Part shown: piece after piece, positions 47,401-59,204 of the stretch | Numbering within the stretch: position 1 is the stretch's first letter | Layout of the letters: every line of letters begins with the position of its first letter | Assembly (NCBI GenBank): GCA_009617715.1 | Contig: VTFK01000111.1 | Coordinates: forward strand, 1,240,001 to 1,304,000 | DNA: 64,000 nt | Source of the DNA: Plectrocnemia conspersa | Lineage: Eukaryota; Arthropoda; Insecta; Trichoptera; Polycentropodidae | Direction: 5' to 3' | The notes under the pieces: model-generated | Databases searched by the model: none | Told to the model about the DNA's origin: nothing | The model's input: only the letters and a program-made list of their open reading frames with translations | Program-made: the position numbers and the translations under genes

Positions 47401-50103
47401 ACTTCTCTCGATGCCGGAATTCAAGTAGACGTCGTGTATACAGATTTTGAGAAAGCCTTTGACAAAGTTTGTCATACGTTATTATTAAAAAAATTGTCGA
47501 ACATCGGTTGCTCAGATAATTTAACTTGGTTATTCTCGAGTTATTTAAGCAATCGTAGACAGTTTGTAACCTATGGTGGACGATTGTCAAAAAAATATTT
47601 TACCACTTCGGGGGTTCCTCAAGGATCCAATCTGGGACCTCTGCTTTTTTGTTATTTATTAATGACATAAATACAGCAATTAAAAATTTAAGTTTTCTTC
47701 TGTACGCAGATGATTTAAAATTATATAAATGCATTCGATCTGTTGTGGACTCCTTCTCTCTACAAAGTGATTTAGACTCTGTGGAGATGGGCTTCCGTTA
47801 ACCGTCTGCCCTTTAGTGTCGGAAAGTGCCATACTGTGTCATTTTCTCGATCCCGTTCGCCATCAGCTTATTTCTACCATCTCGGTGGTAACATTTTGAC
47901 TAGAGAAACTTCCACTAAAGATCTCGGAATTTCTTTCGAGAGCAAATGGAGGTTCTCTCTACACATACACGACATATGTGATAAATCTTCCAAGATGCTC
48001 GGCTTTGTTATGAGGAATGCCTTTCACTTTGACGATCCGTCAGTTATTCGCATCCTCTATGACACCTTAGTTCGTAGCATTCTTGAATCGGGATCTATAA
48101 TTTGAATCCCCGAATAGCCAAATATTCCCTTTTAGTGGAAAAAATTCAAAAAGGTATTTAAGATACCTTTACAAAAGGACATTTGGTTATTATCCGTACT
48201 TATATCCCAGCGCCTTTCTTTTAGGAGCGTTGGGATATGATTCGCTGAGTTCTCGCAGAAAGCTGTATGTTGCTAAGCATTTTTTTAAATTACTAAAAGG
48301 TGCTGTCGACAATCCAGCTATTCTCGAGGAATTCCAGTTTTGGGATCCTGAACATTTTCGAGAATCGCGATCGAGACCTCTTTTGATGGCCGTTAGGGCT
48401 AGGACATCCGCACTTGCCGACTCGCCTATAGCTGTGGCCATCCGGCTCCTTAATACGCTGGCATTACATATTGACTTATTTAATGTCAGCTACGAGGATC
48501 TGATCCAGTTTATATCATTTAATTTTAATATTTTATAATTTTTTGTTATGTTTAAGTATTGTTATATTTATGTATATATACGTTTTTTACGTTTTATAAA
48601 TTTAAAATTTGTTTTCGATCATCATGGCGCATTGGGGTAACCTGTTAGGCCACGATGGTCTTAATTTAATCTAAAAAATAAAATAATCGAATAAAATAAA
48701 AGTGCTCTTGAATCGCAAAAGTTGATTTCATCCACGTTCTTAAAGCTGTTAGTATTTCAATAATTATTTAAAACTGTTGATGGCGTAACAATGTACCACT
48801 TCTAAGATCTTGTGTGGTATGAATTATAATATTTATTCAGTACACATAAATTATTTTTTTAATATACAAAACGAAATTTAATTCCAAAATAACCTTTGTC
48901 AAAGTTAACGGCAACAAATTGTTACTTTATTTCTCATGCATAAATTGTAGAAGTGATATATCGTACAAATCAAAAAAAGCGATTAACACATGTTCACTTG
49001 ACCGCAGTATTGTGTTTATATGCGGACAAATACGTATGCGTGGAAACGTTATATACTTGATTTGTATTATATTTTATACATTTATGCACGACATTTCATT
49101 ACGATATAGCCTTGGTATTTTTTAGTACATAGAATTGTTATGTACGACCAACCTTGAAATAATAGTATGTGTCGTTCATTACATGTTTAAAATAAGGGCT
49201 GACAATTTTTGTTGTATTTTAGGATTTAGAACAATTTTATAATAAATTTGATATAAAATGCTTCTTACCCTATTGTAAAAATTCAAGTATTTTTCTTAGA
49301 AATTCCTAGCGGAAAGTTCTGTAATTAATTTTATTAACACTTAACCGACTGATTAGGTAGTCCCTATTCGGTAATGGTAATCCAGGGGTCAGGTAAAATC
49401 TACCTTTTTTAAACTCTGATGTTTAACGACAATTTTTATAGTATATACCTGCAAATTTTTAGCTGTATGAAATAAATATAACTCCATTTTTTCCCTTGAA
49501 TAAAATTTTTGTACACATATAGATATTGTAAAATGACGTAAATTTTTGTTCGGCATGACAAATCTAATTTGACCCACATTAGCTGTTATAACCCACTGGC
49601 GACTGTAGCTTAAGATATATTAAATTAAACAGTGCAACTAAATCTATTCGATTTACAGGCTCAACAACAGCTGAATCCTACTTCTGTGCCATTGAACAAT
49701 AATGGAAACGCTGAAGGTCAACACGGCGATCAAGATCCGTACACGGAAAACGGTCCTCAGGAAGAGAGGGATTGGGACTTGAGTCACATATTGTTCACTC
49801 TGCTAGCTTCGCTTTTGTCCATCGCGTGGTATATGCAGTGAGTACACTTTTGATTAATAATTTTGAAGTATTTTTTAAAAAAAATACAATTAAATACGTA
49901 CAGACAGCCATTTTATTGTATCATATTGCAGTATTAGATTTTCAAGTCTGTTCGGCGTTGCGGCCAGTCTAGCGATGCTCGGCTTGACCGGCATTTACAT
50001 CATAACCGTGGTGTGCGTCTACTTTCCGGAGACGCAGCCGACCCAGGCTTTGAACGCAGCGATCGCTGCCACTCCGGGGAATCGAGCGAGAAACTCCGGA
50101 TAA
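44434..50103 (+). CDS. TMUB: Transmembrane and ubiquitin-like domain protein (TMUB), 8 exons
   Basis: Membrane protein with a cytosolic ubiquitin-like domain. Mammalian TMUB1/2 bind erlin-gp78 type ER degradation machinery and other partners. Exons: 44434-44614, 44691-44774, 44879-44932, 45011-45196, 45388-45646, 45715-45880, 49659-49837, 49932-50103. All join in frame to give 426 residues. The N-terminus MTLIDGVGNEVTQFF leads into a membrane helix at about 14-29, as in vertebrate TMUB. Residues about 60-227 are an acidic, polar linker. The ubiquitin-like fold runs about 228-305 (IRIRLKYLNDD to CVVHCLVHQ). Two membrane helices at about 350-369 and 375-398 end the protein, followed by NSG. The donor after exon 4 (CCAG/GTTGTT) is weak. 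An acceptor just before 44421 implies an untranslated upstream exon. It is longer than the 246-residue human TMUB1 because of the linker. Confidence 0.9.
46030..46210 (+). repeat. Repeat family B, copy in TMUB intron 6
   Basis: Shares TGGTAATCCACAGGACAGGT and CTTCTGATGTTCAAC with 49337-49615, 15170-15237 (complement) and 57195-57350 (complement). The copies at 49.3 and 57.3 kb contain CACTTAAC...GTTAAGTG-type ends. It is perhaps a piggyBac-like or other DNA element. Confidence 0.55.
46271..46456. mobile_element. Tigger/pogo-like MITE, degraded copy
   Basis: It begins CAGTGACCCCCCAATAACAC after TA (46269-46270). The opposite end has ATGTTATTGGGGGGGAGGAG, with the last bases decayed. The interior GCTATTTGGGTGCC resembles GCTATTTGGATGCC in the copy at 12537-12727. 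Confidence 0.75.
46470..46960. other. TMUB intron 6, between repeats
   Basis: No gene is supported. A short phrase at 46786-46805 (AGAATCCAGATCAAAAGCAA) is a fragment of the modular repeat family. Confidence 0.35.
46970..48690 (+). pseudogene. LINE family 2, copy 1: reverse transcriptase relic in TMUB intron 6
   Basis: Plus-strand frames carry reverse-transcriptase landmarks in order: GSSGPDLIPDFILK, then LLDQQHGFRPARSTVTNLLS, VVYTDFEKAFDKVCHTLLLKKL and TSGVPQGSNLGPLLF, then LLYADDLKLYK with the catalytic YADD at about 47700. A C-terminal part ends IQFISFNFNIL before 48538. Frameshifts separate these pieces, so it is inactive. The 3' end has GTAACCTGTTAGGCCACGAT followed by a TAAAATAA-rich tail, which identifies two other copies at 58.8-60.5 kb. 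It lies in the same direction as TMUB. The overall order is that of a Jockey/CR1-superfamily LINE; I cannot name the clade. Confidence 0.8.
48700..49330. other. TMUB intron 6, after the LINE
   Basis: AT-rich. The small plus frame at 48919-49125 is not supported as a gene. Confidence 0.3.
49337..49615 (+). repeat. Repeat family B, longest copy
   Basis: Starts AACACTTAACCGACTGATTA, includes TGGTAATCCAGGGGTCAGGT and CTCTGATGTTTAACGAC, and ends near TTATAACCCACTGGCGACTG. The copy at 57195-57350 has the same landmarks in reverse complement. Confidence 0.55.
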
Positions 50104-50662
50104 ATAAAACTGATAAATCGCTCGGAAGTAAACCGGCACTTTTCTATGGTCCTTTGCTAATTAACTCGGTTTACTTTCGAACGCTTCAAATAATAAATGT
50201 GTATACTGTTGCAAATGTAAAATTTGTTTTACTTATAAATTTAGGTTAGGTTTTTTTTGTATATTTGTAAACATTAGCCGATAGATAGGTTGTTTCAAAT
50301 TATCGCCGTCGGGTTAACAAAGAGAGGTATTGACGTTCTTGCATAAATCCGAGAACGTATTCAGATTTGTGTGCGATATCTCATTTGTAGTATGTATATA
50401 TATATTAAAATATGAATAGGTATCGTTATGTTGTATAATGTGAATTGGTGCGATGTTGAAATCAAAAGGGGTATAATATATTTATTATATGATATAAATA
50501 TTGCTTATTTTGTGTAGCAAGTGAGTTATGAATTTTTCATGTACGTACACATTTATTTTTGCTGTAAACAATTGCTGTATTTTAATCTCGACGAGTAATT
50601 TTATGAAATGTAAACTTGTACATATGTGTAGAAAAATCGACATAAAAGATCTTTTGCCATCA

Positions 50663-50668
50663 AATAAA
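50663..50668 (+). terminator. TMUB polyadenylation signal
   Basis: AATAAA about 560 bases after the stop, followed by TGTTTATTT-type T-rich sequence. An AATAAA overlapping the stop region (50103-50108) is too close to be useful. Confidence 0.5.
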
Positions 50669-50689
50669 TGTTTATTTCAATTATAAATT

Positions 50690-51140
50690 ATTTGAATACA
50701 TCATTTTTTTATTACTTAATCGTTTCTATAAGATAAGTGATATTCTCAGAACCAAATATTTTCTTTTTATATACCAATTCGTTGCAAAAAATCATTAAAT
50801 GAGCTGTATTTAAATTATGTATTGCAATACGCTCTCATAAATTCGTGCTTCACATTCACAACTCATTATTATTATTTCATTCTATCTAATCATCTTTAAA
50901 CGTTTTAAGAAAACAGATAATAATCATATGTATTTATAAGTAATTGATGCCGGGTAAGATTCTCTCGGTTGTTTATTACATAATTAAATACATTTTTTTT
51001 CATATATATATTTACATTTAATTGGTTGCTGGTTTCTACCATCATTGATTAGCTAAACTAAGAGGAATTACAAAAATAAAAATAAAAAGAGAACATAAAA
51101 TACTATAAGTGTAGGTCAAAGAACATAAAACACATTTAAC
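50690..51140. other. Between TMUB and the Jockey-type LINE
   Basis: AT-rich, nothing supported. Confidence 0.3.
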
Positions 51141-51149
51141 AAAAAGAGA

Positions 51150-54100
51150 AATAAAAATAAATTTTAATATAAAACCCGTGGACCTGGTGCTGTTTAAATT
51201 AATAGATAAAATTTATGCATCAGAGCAAGATGTGCTTTGGCATTTAGTTTGTTTTTGTCGTAATCACCGATTCTTGAGATTAATGGGTTAATAGTATGAT
51301 CTCGCAATATATTTTTATAATAATTATTAGTATGGTAGTGAACATGTTCCTTAATAGTTGGAATTAAATATTTATTGTGAAGCTTTTTGAGGTTAGTACA
51401 GAATGGTGTATTATAAATTATTTTTATAGCTTTATTTTGAACAACTTGTAGTTTTACACGTATTACTCCACACTGGGCAGGCGTAAGTCATTGCCGGACT
51501 GATTAATTGTTTATATAGTAAAAATCTATTTTTAGTAGTTAGCGCTCTAGGTGAATTACGAGGTATTTAACGCTCACCTTCCATTCTATACACTTTCCCT
51601 GCTCGCTTATATTAGCCGGGGGCAAAGGTTGTCTTCGAGTTGTAAAAATTATAGCGTCCCTTTTGTCCTGATTTATTTTAATTCTCCACTTTTTAAAATA
51701 ATTTCTTGAGAGTTAAGGATTTTTGCACTTTTATTGAAATAGGCTTAAGACCGTAAGAGCTACTCATTATCGCCGTATCATCGGCATACATGGAAAGACT
51801 ATATTTTTTAAAATAGGTATATCATTTGTGTATAAAATGAAAAGGAACGGCCCAAGTGAACTCCCCTGAGGAACACCAGCTGGGATGTTATGCGGTAACG
51901 ATTGTTCATTATTTACTGAAACAACATAACTTCGACGAGCGTAACAAGTGTAGCAGATAATTAGGGGTTTTATATTTGTAGAGTTTGTAAATCAACTCAT
52001 CGTGCCACACAGTATCAAACGCTTTTTCCACATCTAACATTAAGAGTCCCGTTGATTTTTTCATATTAAAATTAGCGGAAATGTGCTCTGTTAATCTATT
52101 GAGTTGACGAGTGGTTTTCGCGGAAGCCAAATTGTTCATTGTTAATTTTATTCCCCAAAGATTCCTTTAAACGTGATAAAATTATTTTTTCAAATAGTTT
52201 ACTAAATGACGATAATTAATTGCAATAGTGCTATCTTTTCCTGGCTTTCTAATCGGGTGGATCTTTGCGGTTTTCCAAATAGCGGTAAAGTACCCGAAAG
52301 ATAAGCAGGCATTAAAAATGTTTGTTAGATAATTAATGCTAATTCTTGGAAGTTATTTTATCGTTACGTTATCTAATTTATCTATACCGGAACTTTTTCT
52401 ATTCTTTAAATATTTTATGATGTTAATAACTTCTGATAAACAAACTTTGCTCACTGAACTATTATCTACGCTAGATGATTTAATATTTCGTATCGCAAGG
52501 GCGACTTTGTTATCTATTTTTGAATCTAAGTAATTTAGAGTGAGCGAATAAGATGTGGAGAAAGCGCTGGCCAAATTTTCTGACTTATCCTTGTTTGTGT
52601 ATGCTACGGTGTTTCCATTTTTTAAAGGTGGTATTTCTGCATGTTTATTTTTAAGCGATTTAGTTATTTTCCATAAGGAATTATCTGCCGGGTTTAGATT
52701 TCTTAGTTTACGCGTCCACGATTCATTTTTTATTTGCTGAATTTTATTGCGAATATAATGAGTTTATTACATATTTGTTTATTGCAGATACGCGTCGGTA
52801 TTGATGATATTTTGGCCTCTTCGATAACAGATGTTAAATAACTGATATCATCGTAAATTTGTTTAATGCTATGTGGAGTATAATTCTGTCGCTCATCTGG
52901 CAAACGAGACTACTATATCTTTAAGCTTATTCCAGTCAGTTTTTTCATAGTCAAAGAGCGTTTTAGAGACTACCTCTGCTTGACCCTCCAGCGAGAATAA
53001 CACTGGAAGATGGACAGAAGACAACGCCTGAACGCAATACATTTCTGACATATTTAAGTTACCCTTGATCATAGAAATATCCAGAATTAACGGCGTCTTG
53101 CGATTGAAAGGGTAATGTGACGGTAAATTCGGAAAGTTAACAATCGTGTCAGAGTCGCTTAAGTAATTAAAAAGCGACGCCCTAGATCGATTTGCCCCAG
53201 GACAGCCCCAATGCATATGCCGGGCATTGAAGTCCCCAGTCAGAATGACTGAGTCTCCTAGAGAAAATACTGAATCTAGATCACTCCGGAGCAGTTCGTC
53301 ACTGGGTGAATTATATTCGGCAGCAATTATTATTATGATTAATTTGAATCGCGACGGTTTCTAAGTTATTAGTGTTAGTGTTTATACGTGCGTGTTTTAT
53401 CGATTTTTTTTACAAATATCGCGACCCCTCCGCTTTGCCTTAAGGGACGGTCCCTCCGAAAGCAGGCGAAGTTTGGTAAATATATGTTAACTTTTGGTTT
53501 TAGATAAGTTTCGGTGACTACGACAATATCAAGTCTGTACTCACTGATTAACAGCTCCAGCTCTCCGGTTTTGTTTCGGACCCCACGTCATGAGTTGAAT
53601 GTCTTCTTTAGAAGAGGACATCAAGATACTCGATCATCATCAGAGCAATTTCAATTTTGCTAGCGCACTTTCCGGCCTTAGTTCGGATCTCCTGGAGAAC
53701 AGTCAGCATCATGCGAAGATCATCAGTCGATATGGCTTCTGATGGGGGCTTCTCAGGCTGTCGGGCTTGGGGACGCTGTTGCGTCTTAATTGTAGTGGCT
53801 TCCGGGACGATAGTTGGTTTATCCATTGCTGGTTTCGTTGGCCGAAGAGCAGGAAACTGACTTCGTTCCAGAGCGAACGTTGGCTTGGGTGCGGTCTATA
53901 TGATAATGGAGGTCTTTTGCTGCCTCTTCTTCATCTGCAGGAGATATTCTATCCTGCGAGGACAGTCCTTGTAGTTGGCCGGGTGACTTCCATTGCATCC
54001 AGTGCAGATTGCTGGCGTCTCTCGATCATTCGGAAGTGGCGTGGTTTCCTGTGCATTTCACGCATCTGGGGTCTCGTTGGCAGTTCTTCTCAGCGTGGCC

Positions 54101-54260
54101 ATACTGCTGGCATCTAAAACATTGAGTGGCGTGCGACTTATTACGCTTGTATTTTTCAAGTGTGTACTTAGTGAAACAAACGTACCGGATGCCTCTTATG
54201 GACGTCATCGTTGTCTCAGCGGAGAATTGCATCAGGTAGAGCCGTGAGGAGGTCTCTGCC
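51150..54260 (-). pseudogene. Near full-length Jockey-type LINE, inactive
   Basis: Minus-strand relics follow the order of a complete Jockey-superfamily LINE. ORF1 ends with a CCHC knuckle, CFRCQQYGHAEKNC, and a second CVKCTGNH (54120-54030). The endonuclease has NGVRNKTGELELLISEYRLD, then VVVTETYLKP (about 53570-53480), and MHWGCPGANRSRASLFNYL (53216 downwards). The reverse transcriptase has LNRLTEHISANF, LLMLDVEKAFDTVWHDELIYKL (52139-51960), SSLGPFLFILYTNDI (about 51850) and YADDTAIMSSS (about 51790). Frameshifts and stops occur throughout. The 3' end lies near 51150-51200. It sits just downstream of TMUB, in the opposite direction. Confidence 0.85.
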
Positions 54261-54264
54261 TGTG

Positions 54265-55330
54265 TTCATCAATTTACATTCAATGCCAGGTACAGTCCGT
54301 CCAAGATATGAACGCTCATCGTCACAGTATTGGTGAGAAAATATAATACGATGACCATGTGAAATTACAAGTGCAATTAATTTAATTTGTTGAGGAAAGT
54401 GTAAAATATCACTTTCTTACTTATTTTGTTTTTTTATATATATATATTTAACTCAAAAACATGAGAGCAGTTTTGGTATCACTATCCAGGTTGAATATCT
54501 ATTCAATATATTTTTAAAAATACCAATAGAATATTACAGGAATTGTTTTATTGATTACAAAATACCACAACATGACAATAATTTATAATAAAAATATAAC
54601 ACATTACAATTTTTAATTCAATTTCCAACGTATGGTCACCCTACCCTTAAAACAGCCCTGATTTAGTATTGGTAACGTTCTCTTATCGGTGTAAAAAATT
54701 CGCGGAAAACTGTGTATGTATGCATGCATGCATGCGTACACACACCCTTTTTTTCCAACACAACAATGATGAGCGTTAACATCTTGGATGGACTATACCG
54801 TTTTTAACTACTTGTATGACACTGATACGAGTGCACATTTTCCAAATTCACCGACCTATTACCCTGCTAATCACTTGACATGGCGTTCTTTACACTGAAG
54901 GCGAGGTTGACATCAACCCTGGGATCATATTCGATTACGAGACTGCTGATTGAAAAAGATTTAATAGTAACGAAGAAGCCGTATACTACTAAAACATCAA
55001 AATTATGGTTTATTTGCCACTAAATATGATTTTTTTCACATCCGTTATTGAACATTAAAAAAAATCATTATAATGGACACACAAATATATACCTAATAAA
55101 ATTGAATTAACTCAGACCATTATCAATTACATAAATAATAAATTAACGGCAGTTTAAAACTACAATAAATATGCTAATCCATGATAACCATCTTAAAATA
55201 AAAATGACACATTGCGAAAACTAAAATAAAAAAATTGATATTGCTACAATATAAACTCGAAGCAACACAGTGAATGCTAATCAGGAAAAGGTGGAAACGA
55301 GTATATAAGTATTTATGGAAAACTACAATA
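54265..55330. other. Intergenic, nothing supported
   Basis: AT-rich, with a small GCAT run at 54722-54735. No coding frame is supported. Confidence 0.3.
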
Positions 55331-55335
55331 ATATC

Positions 55336-56615
55336 TGTAGCGACCACACACATGGGGTCCACATTTGAAAGGACCATTATCTCATTGTTAATGACAATGA
55401 GACAAATAACATCATGGCACAAAAAGTATTTTTTTACTACACAACACGAGTCGTTAAGAGAGTCCCTTTGTGACGAGAGGGTCACGCATATCATAAATCA
55501 CCACATCCGTGACCATTTCCGAAAAATGTGAAAGACCGTGGACGAGCAAAAAAGTCACTTTCAAAAAATATGAAGCCGATTTCACCAGTTCTACGAAGCG
55601 ATTGCAGTGATTGGTTGGAAGATCGCTGCACATATACGATTGGCCAGCAAGCCTGTAACCCCTTAAGGATATAAGCCCGGACTCCGATGAGGAGAGCAGA
55701 GACGGTCTGAGAAACACCAGGAGCCACTTAAGAGTCACCAGTAGCTATCCAAAGGGACCAGCAGCCGCGCCCTCACCTAAGGACCTAAAGATCACTTTTT
55801 TTTTTTTTTTTTTTTTGTTATGAGGAGAGGGAATCTTCGAAAGACTTCACCAGCTTCCAGGTTGCTGGTGATTGTGCCGGATTTCGCTGCTAGCAGCGAC
55901 CTACCGGCTAAAACCTCTCCCCAGCCCTCTCCTGGACGGCCGGTACTATCTTTCTGATATTGCACGTCAGCTCATCCAGTTTAAAGACCGTCCCGTTAGG
56001 GCCGCTATCTTTCAGCTTCCTCTTTGATATTCAAGACATCTGACCGCCCATGCCTCCCAGTTACGCCGGCTCTCCAGCATGGATTGGGCCAGTGTCTGTT
56101 GATGCAGGCCTTCCTATGACCCTCTCCAGTGCCGTTCTGTTTGCCAACCATGCTATCCTGGGCGGCGGTAGCTTCCGCTTTCTTGTGAAGAAGACTGCTT
56201 CAGTATTTTCAGTCGCCAGCGTGAGTCCGGCATCTCTGGATCGCATGTAACGCTTCTTCCGCGACCACTTGCAGCTGCATGGTCCTCTTGGCGGTGGCCA
56301 TCACCGCGATGTCATCCGCAATAGCGACGAGTTCCACGCCGTCCGGCACGACCACTCGTAACAGCTCGTCAAAGATCACTCCTGGAACTCCCGAACCACC
56401 AGCCGCACGAAGAATTACCTTCCGAAACTAGCCGCATGCAGCCACAAGAACCCTGAGGTTCATCCACGCGCATTACTACCTACGTCAACTTCACCACTGC
56501 CGTTTGGGAAAAACGTCTCACTGATAATTGTCCGTCGCATGTAAATATTAACTAATAAAAAGTCTAAACTGAATTCACACCAATTTCATTGGCCGCGAGG
56601 TCAACCACCTCTAGG
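55336..56615 (+). repeat. LTR-like element, family C, copy 1, split by a LINE
   Basis: It starts TGTAGCGACCACACACATGG and shares with 59435-60034 CACAACACGAGTCGTTAAGA, GTTCTACGAAGCGA, GGATATAAGCC (TATA-like), CTCCGATGAGGAGAG, a polyadenylation-like AATAAA, and CATTGGCCGCGAGGTCAACC. A TATA-like box and AATAAA in this order suit an LTR. The copy is interrupted at 55796-56430 by an R1-type LINE. Removing that insert leaves about 650 bp. Confidence 0.65.
55796..56430 (-). pseudogene. 5'-truncated R1-type LINE with poly(A) tail
   Basis: On the minus strand the frame contains GVELVAIADDIAVMATAKRT followed by LQVVAEEALHAIQRC, the catalytic box (A-DD in place of YADD) and following helix of R1-clade reverse transcriptases. 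A frameshift separates this from the downstream frame 56246-56061. The element ends in 21 A on the minus strand (T at 55796-55816), so the 3' end is intact and the 5' part is missing. It lies inside LTR-like copy 1. Confidence 0.8.
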
Positions 56616-56619
56616 GTGA

Positions 56620-57190
56620 ATAAGTTATATACAAATAAAATGTGCAATGTAATGATTGTATTCCACAAAATATATAGTAAATAATTATGTACAATAAATT
56701 TATGTTATATATTTTTTAAAACATCGTCCGCCCCCTTTCTCTTGGAAAATTCCTGCATCAGCCACTATGTTTTATTTATTACAATCTTCGACTTGCTGTG
56801 TGTTTTTTAATTTTATTTTATTTAAAAAAAATATTTATTTATAATCCAGCCCTGATCTCAGCGAACACGTGAATTTGTATATATTTGTTTTAATGCACTG
56901 ACTCTTGTAAATAATAGTGCGCTGTAAAATCATCTAATAAAATATCACGCTCACAAATGCTCGCTTTGCGTTCATAATTTTATTTGCTATCTTATCACTT
57001 AATCGTCTGGTTGTTTATCGCCACTGAAAAAATATAATATAATTATAAGGATAAATAAAAAAAAATATTTCATTAGTAGTTTTTAATCTGTGAATTGTGT
57101 AAACATAAAATTTAAGCTTAACTTATTAACATAAAATATATATTATTTTTACTTAAAAAAAAATGACAAAGAAATTTATTAAAATCTTAA
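56620..57190. other. Intergenic, nothing supported
   Basis: AT-rich, no feature seen. Confidence 0.3.
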
Positions 57191-57194
57191 ACCT

Positions 57195-57350
57195 TATCGT
57201 CGGTGGGTTATAACATTAATCAGCGAGTAGATACTACAAGACCTGTCTTTTAACATCAGAGGTCTAAAAAGATAAATTCTACTCATCCTATGGATTACTA
57301 TTAGCGAACATGACGGATAGGTACAACCTGAACCGTCAGTTAAGTGTTAT
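57195..57350 (-). repeat. Repeat family B, inverted copy
   Basis: Reverse complement of the 49337-49615 landmarks. It contains GGTGGGTTATAACATTAATC, CATCAGAGGTCTAAA and ACCGTCAGTTAAGTGTTA. Confidence 0.5.
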
Positions 57351-57354
57351 TAGT

Positions 57355-57985
57355 AAACTTTAGACGTATATATCAGGTTTCGTACATTTTAAAGTATAAT
57401 TATTAGATAATCTTTTGCAGAATATTTTCTTGAGTCGCATCACTTTCAATATTAATTTAAAGAAACATTTCTAACGACATTATTCATTATTAATAACATT
57501 TTACGACAAAGACATTTAAATACTGAATTGTATATAAAATAACATTTTTTCTATGCTATGAACATTTATTTTTATTTTAATATCTAAGATACATATAATA
57601 TTTAAAACATGTTATAAACAAATCTGTTCTTGCAGAAAAGTTTTAATAAAATAATTCTTTTTTTATTTATAAAACATGAATAATACATTTTTATTTATTA
57701 TCTCTAATAATATTCCACGATTGTGTTACAATATCAGCAAACAAATAAACATAAATTAAAATAAAGGACCTGATTTTGCACATTATGGCACACAAAATTA
57801 CACAATCACAGAATAATTTTAAAATTAAGCACAATCATAAATTAGGATACATATTTTTGGCGACCCTTTTAATAACTAATAAATAAATACTAGAAATTCC
57901 CTCATGGACTAGAATGACACTTTCGAGATTGGAGTTAAAGAAATCGCTATGCCGATGACAACATTAATATACTAAAAAAAAAAAC
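57355..57985. other. Intergenic, 3' side of the FLYWCH exon
   Basis: AT-rich, nothing supported. Confidence 0.3.
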
Positions 57986-57989
57986 TTAA

Positions 57990-57995
57990 TTTATT
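57990..57995 (-). terminator. Polyadenylation signal of the FLYWCH transcript
   Basis: AATAAA on the minus strand about 65 bases after the stop codon of the FLYWCH exon. Confidence 0.5.
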
Positions 57996-58059
57996 AATAA
58001 AATACTCAACCGAATAAAAAAAAATCTGCTAAAATGGATTCGTAAAACAATTTGGTTTA

Positions 58060-58526
58060 TTAATTTGAAAAACCTTCAAAAGTTGGCACATGCCAACTAT
58101 GCACTTTTCTAACGAGCATTTCGGGATTACATATGTTGAAAGATCTGTTTTCATCATCTCTCTTTTGAACATATGCTTTCAGCTGCGCGGTTTTCAACAG
58201 TGACACTGTTGACGGAACCAGCGCATTAGTCGGAATCCACTTGCCTGTTATTTTATACTTGCCGCTCATGTCCACTTCGCAACGTCTGTCGCTGTGCTTT
58301 GATGCTGAATAAGTCTCAAGATGGTTGTGTTCTCCTTTAACGTAATAAACGTTTCCATCGCGTAACGATATACTCATCTGACAACGGTTTCTTGTAGACG
58401 TTTTTGTATAAAATTTAGAGCAGCGCCAAGTGATGCGTCTCTCGTGACTGTTGATGTCTTCATAAAATATATTATCTTTTGCTACGAGCTGGACGGAGCC
58501 TTTCGACGATTTGATATAGAACCATT
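58060..58526 (-). CDS. Terminal exon with a FLYWCH zinc finger (partial gene)
   Basis: After an acceptor TTTTTTACAG the minus strand is open in the phase that takes two bases to finish a split codon, then 155 codons to a TAA at 58060-58062. The first 70 residues are a FLYWCH-type zinc finger. WFYIKSSKGSVQLVAKDNIFY is followed by TWRCSKF (W-x-C), a second Cys in TRNRCQM, and GEHNH (H-x-H). Such fingers bind DNA or proteins and occur as alternative C-terminal exons in mod(mdg4)-type insect genes. The 80 residues that follow are polar and not recognised. No BTB or other upstream exon is visible between here and the right edge on the minus strand, so the rest of the gene is outside or was missed. 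Confidence 0.8.
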
Positions 58527-58849
58527 CTGTAAAAAATAATAACTTATTAGTAAATATCATACAGAATTATCACAACTTTCTAATCATGCTACTACAAGGA
58601 AACTATCTACAATAGATTTCGGCTCCAGAAAAAATAAGAAATTGATATTTTTATGTATATTTTATTTTTGATAAACCTATTCATATTTATTTATAGCTAC
58701 TACATACATACCGAATTAGTGGTGTTAATAGTTATACTTTTTACATAATTTTTGTTACCAAACCTAAAAAAAAACATTAATCTGATCGCAAATGATACTA
58801 AATTAATGTTAGTAGTTTTTACAATTAGAGGTTGGTACACAAGTTTTTG

Positions 58850-59165
58850 TATACGTCCTCTTTTGATGGCCGTTGGAGCTAGGACGTCCGTACTTGCTGA
58901 TTCGCCTATGAATGTGGCCATCCGGCTCCTTAATACACTGGCATTACACATTGACCAGTTTAATGTTAGCTATGAGGAGCTGGTCCAGTTCGTATCATTT
59001 AATTTTGATATTTTATGATATTTTGTTTTGTTTATTATTTTTAAGTGTTGTTCTAGTTATGTATATATACATTTTTTTCGTTTTCTATATCGTGGCGCAT
59101 TAGGGTAACCTGTTAGGTCACGATGATCTTAATTTCATCTAAAAAATAAAAATTAAATTAAATAA
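58850..59165 (+). repeat. LINE family 2, copy 2 (3' end only)
   Basis: It carries the same C-terminal coding end as the copy at 47.0-48.7 kb (RPLLMAVGARTSVLADSP and IRLLNTLALHIDQFN) and the 3' phrase GTAACCTGTTAGGTCACGAT with a TAAAAATTAAA tail. It is truncated at its 5' end near 58850. Confidence 0.8.
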
Positions 59166-59204
59166 AAAATATAATTTTGCACAAATTTTTATATTTATAC
59201 AATA

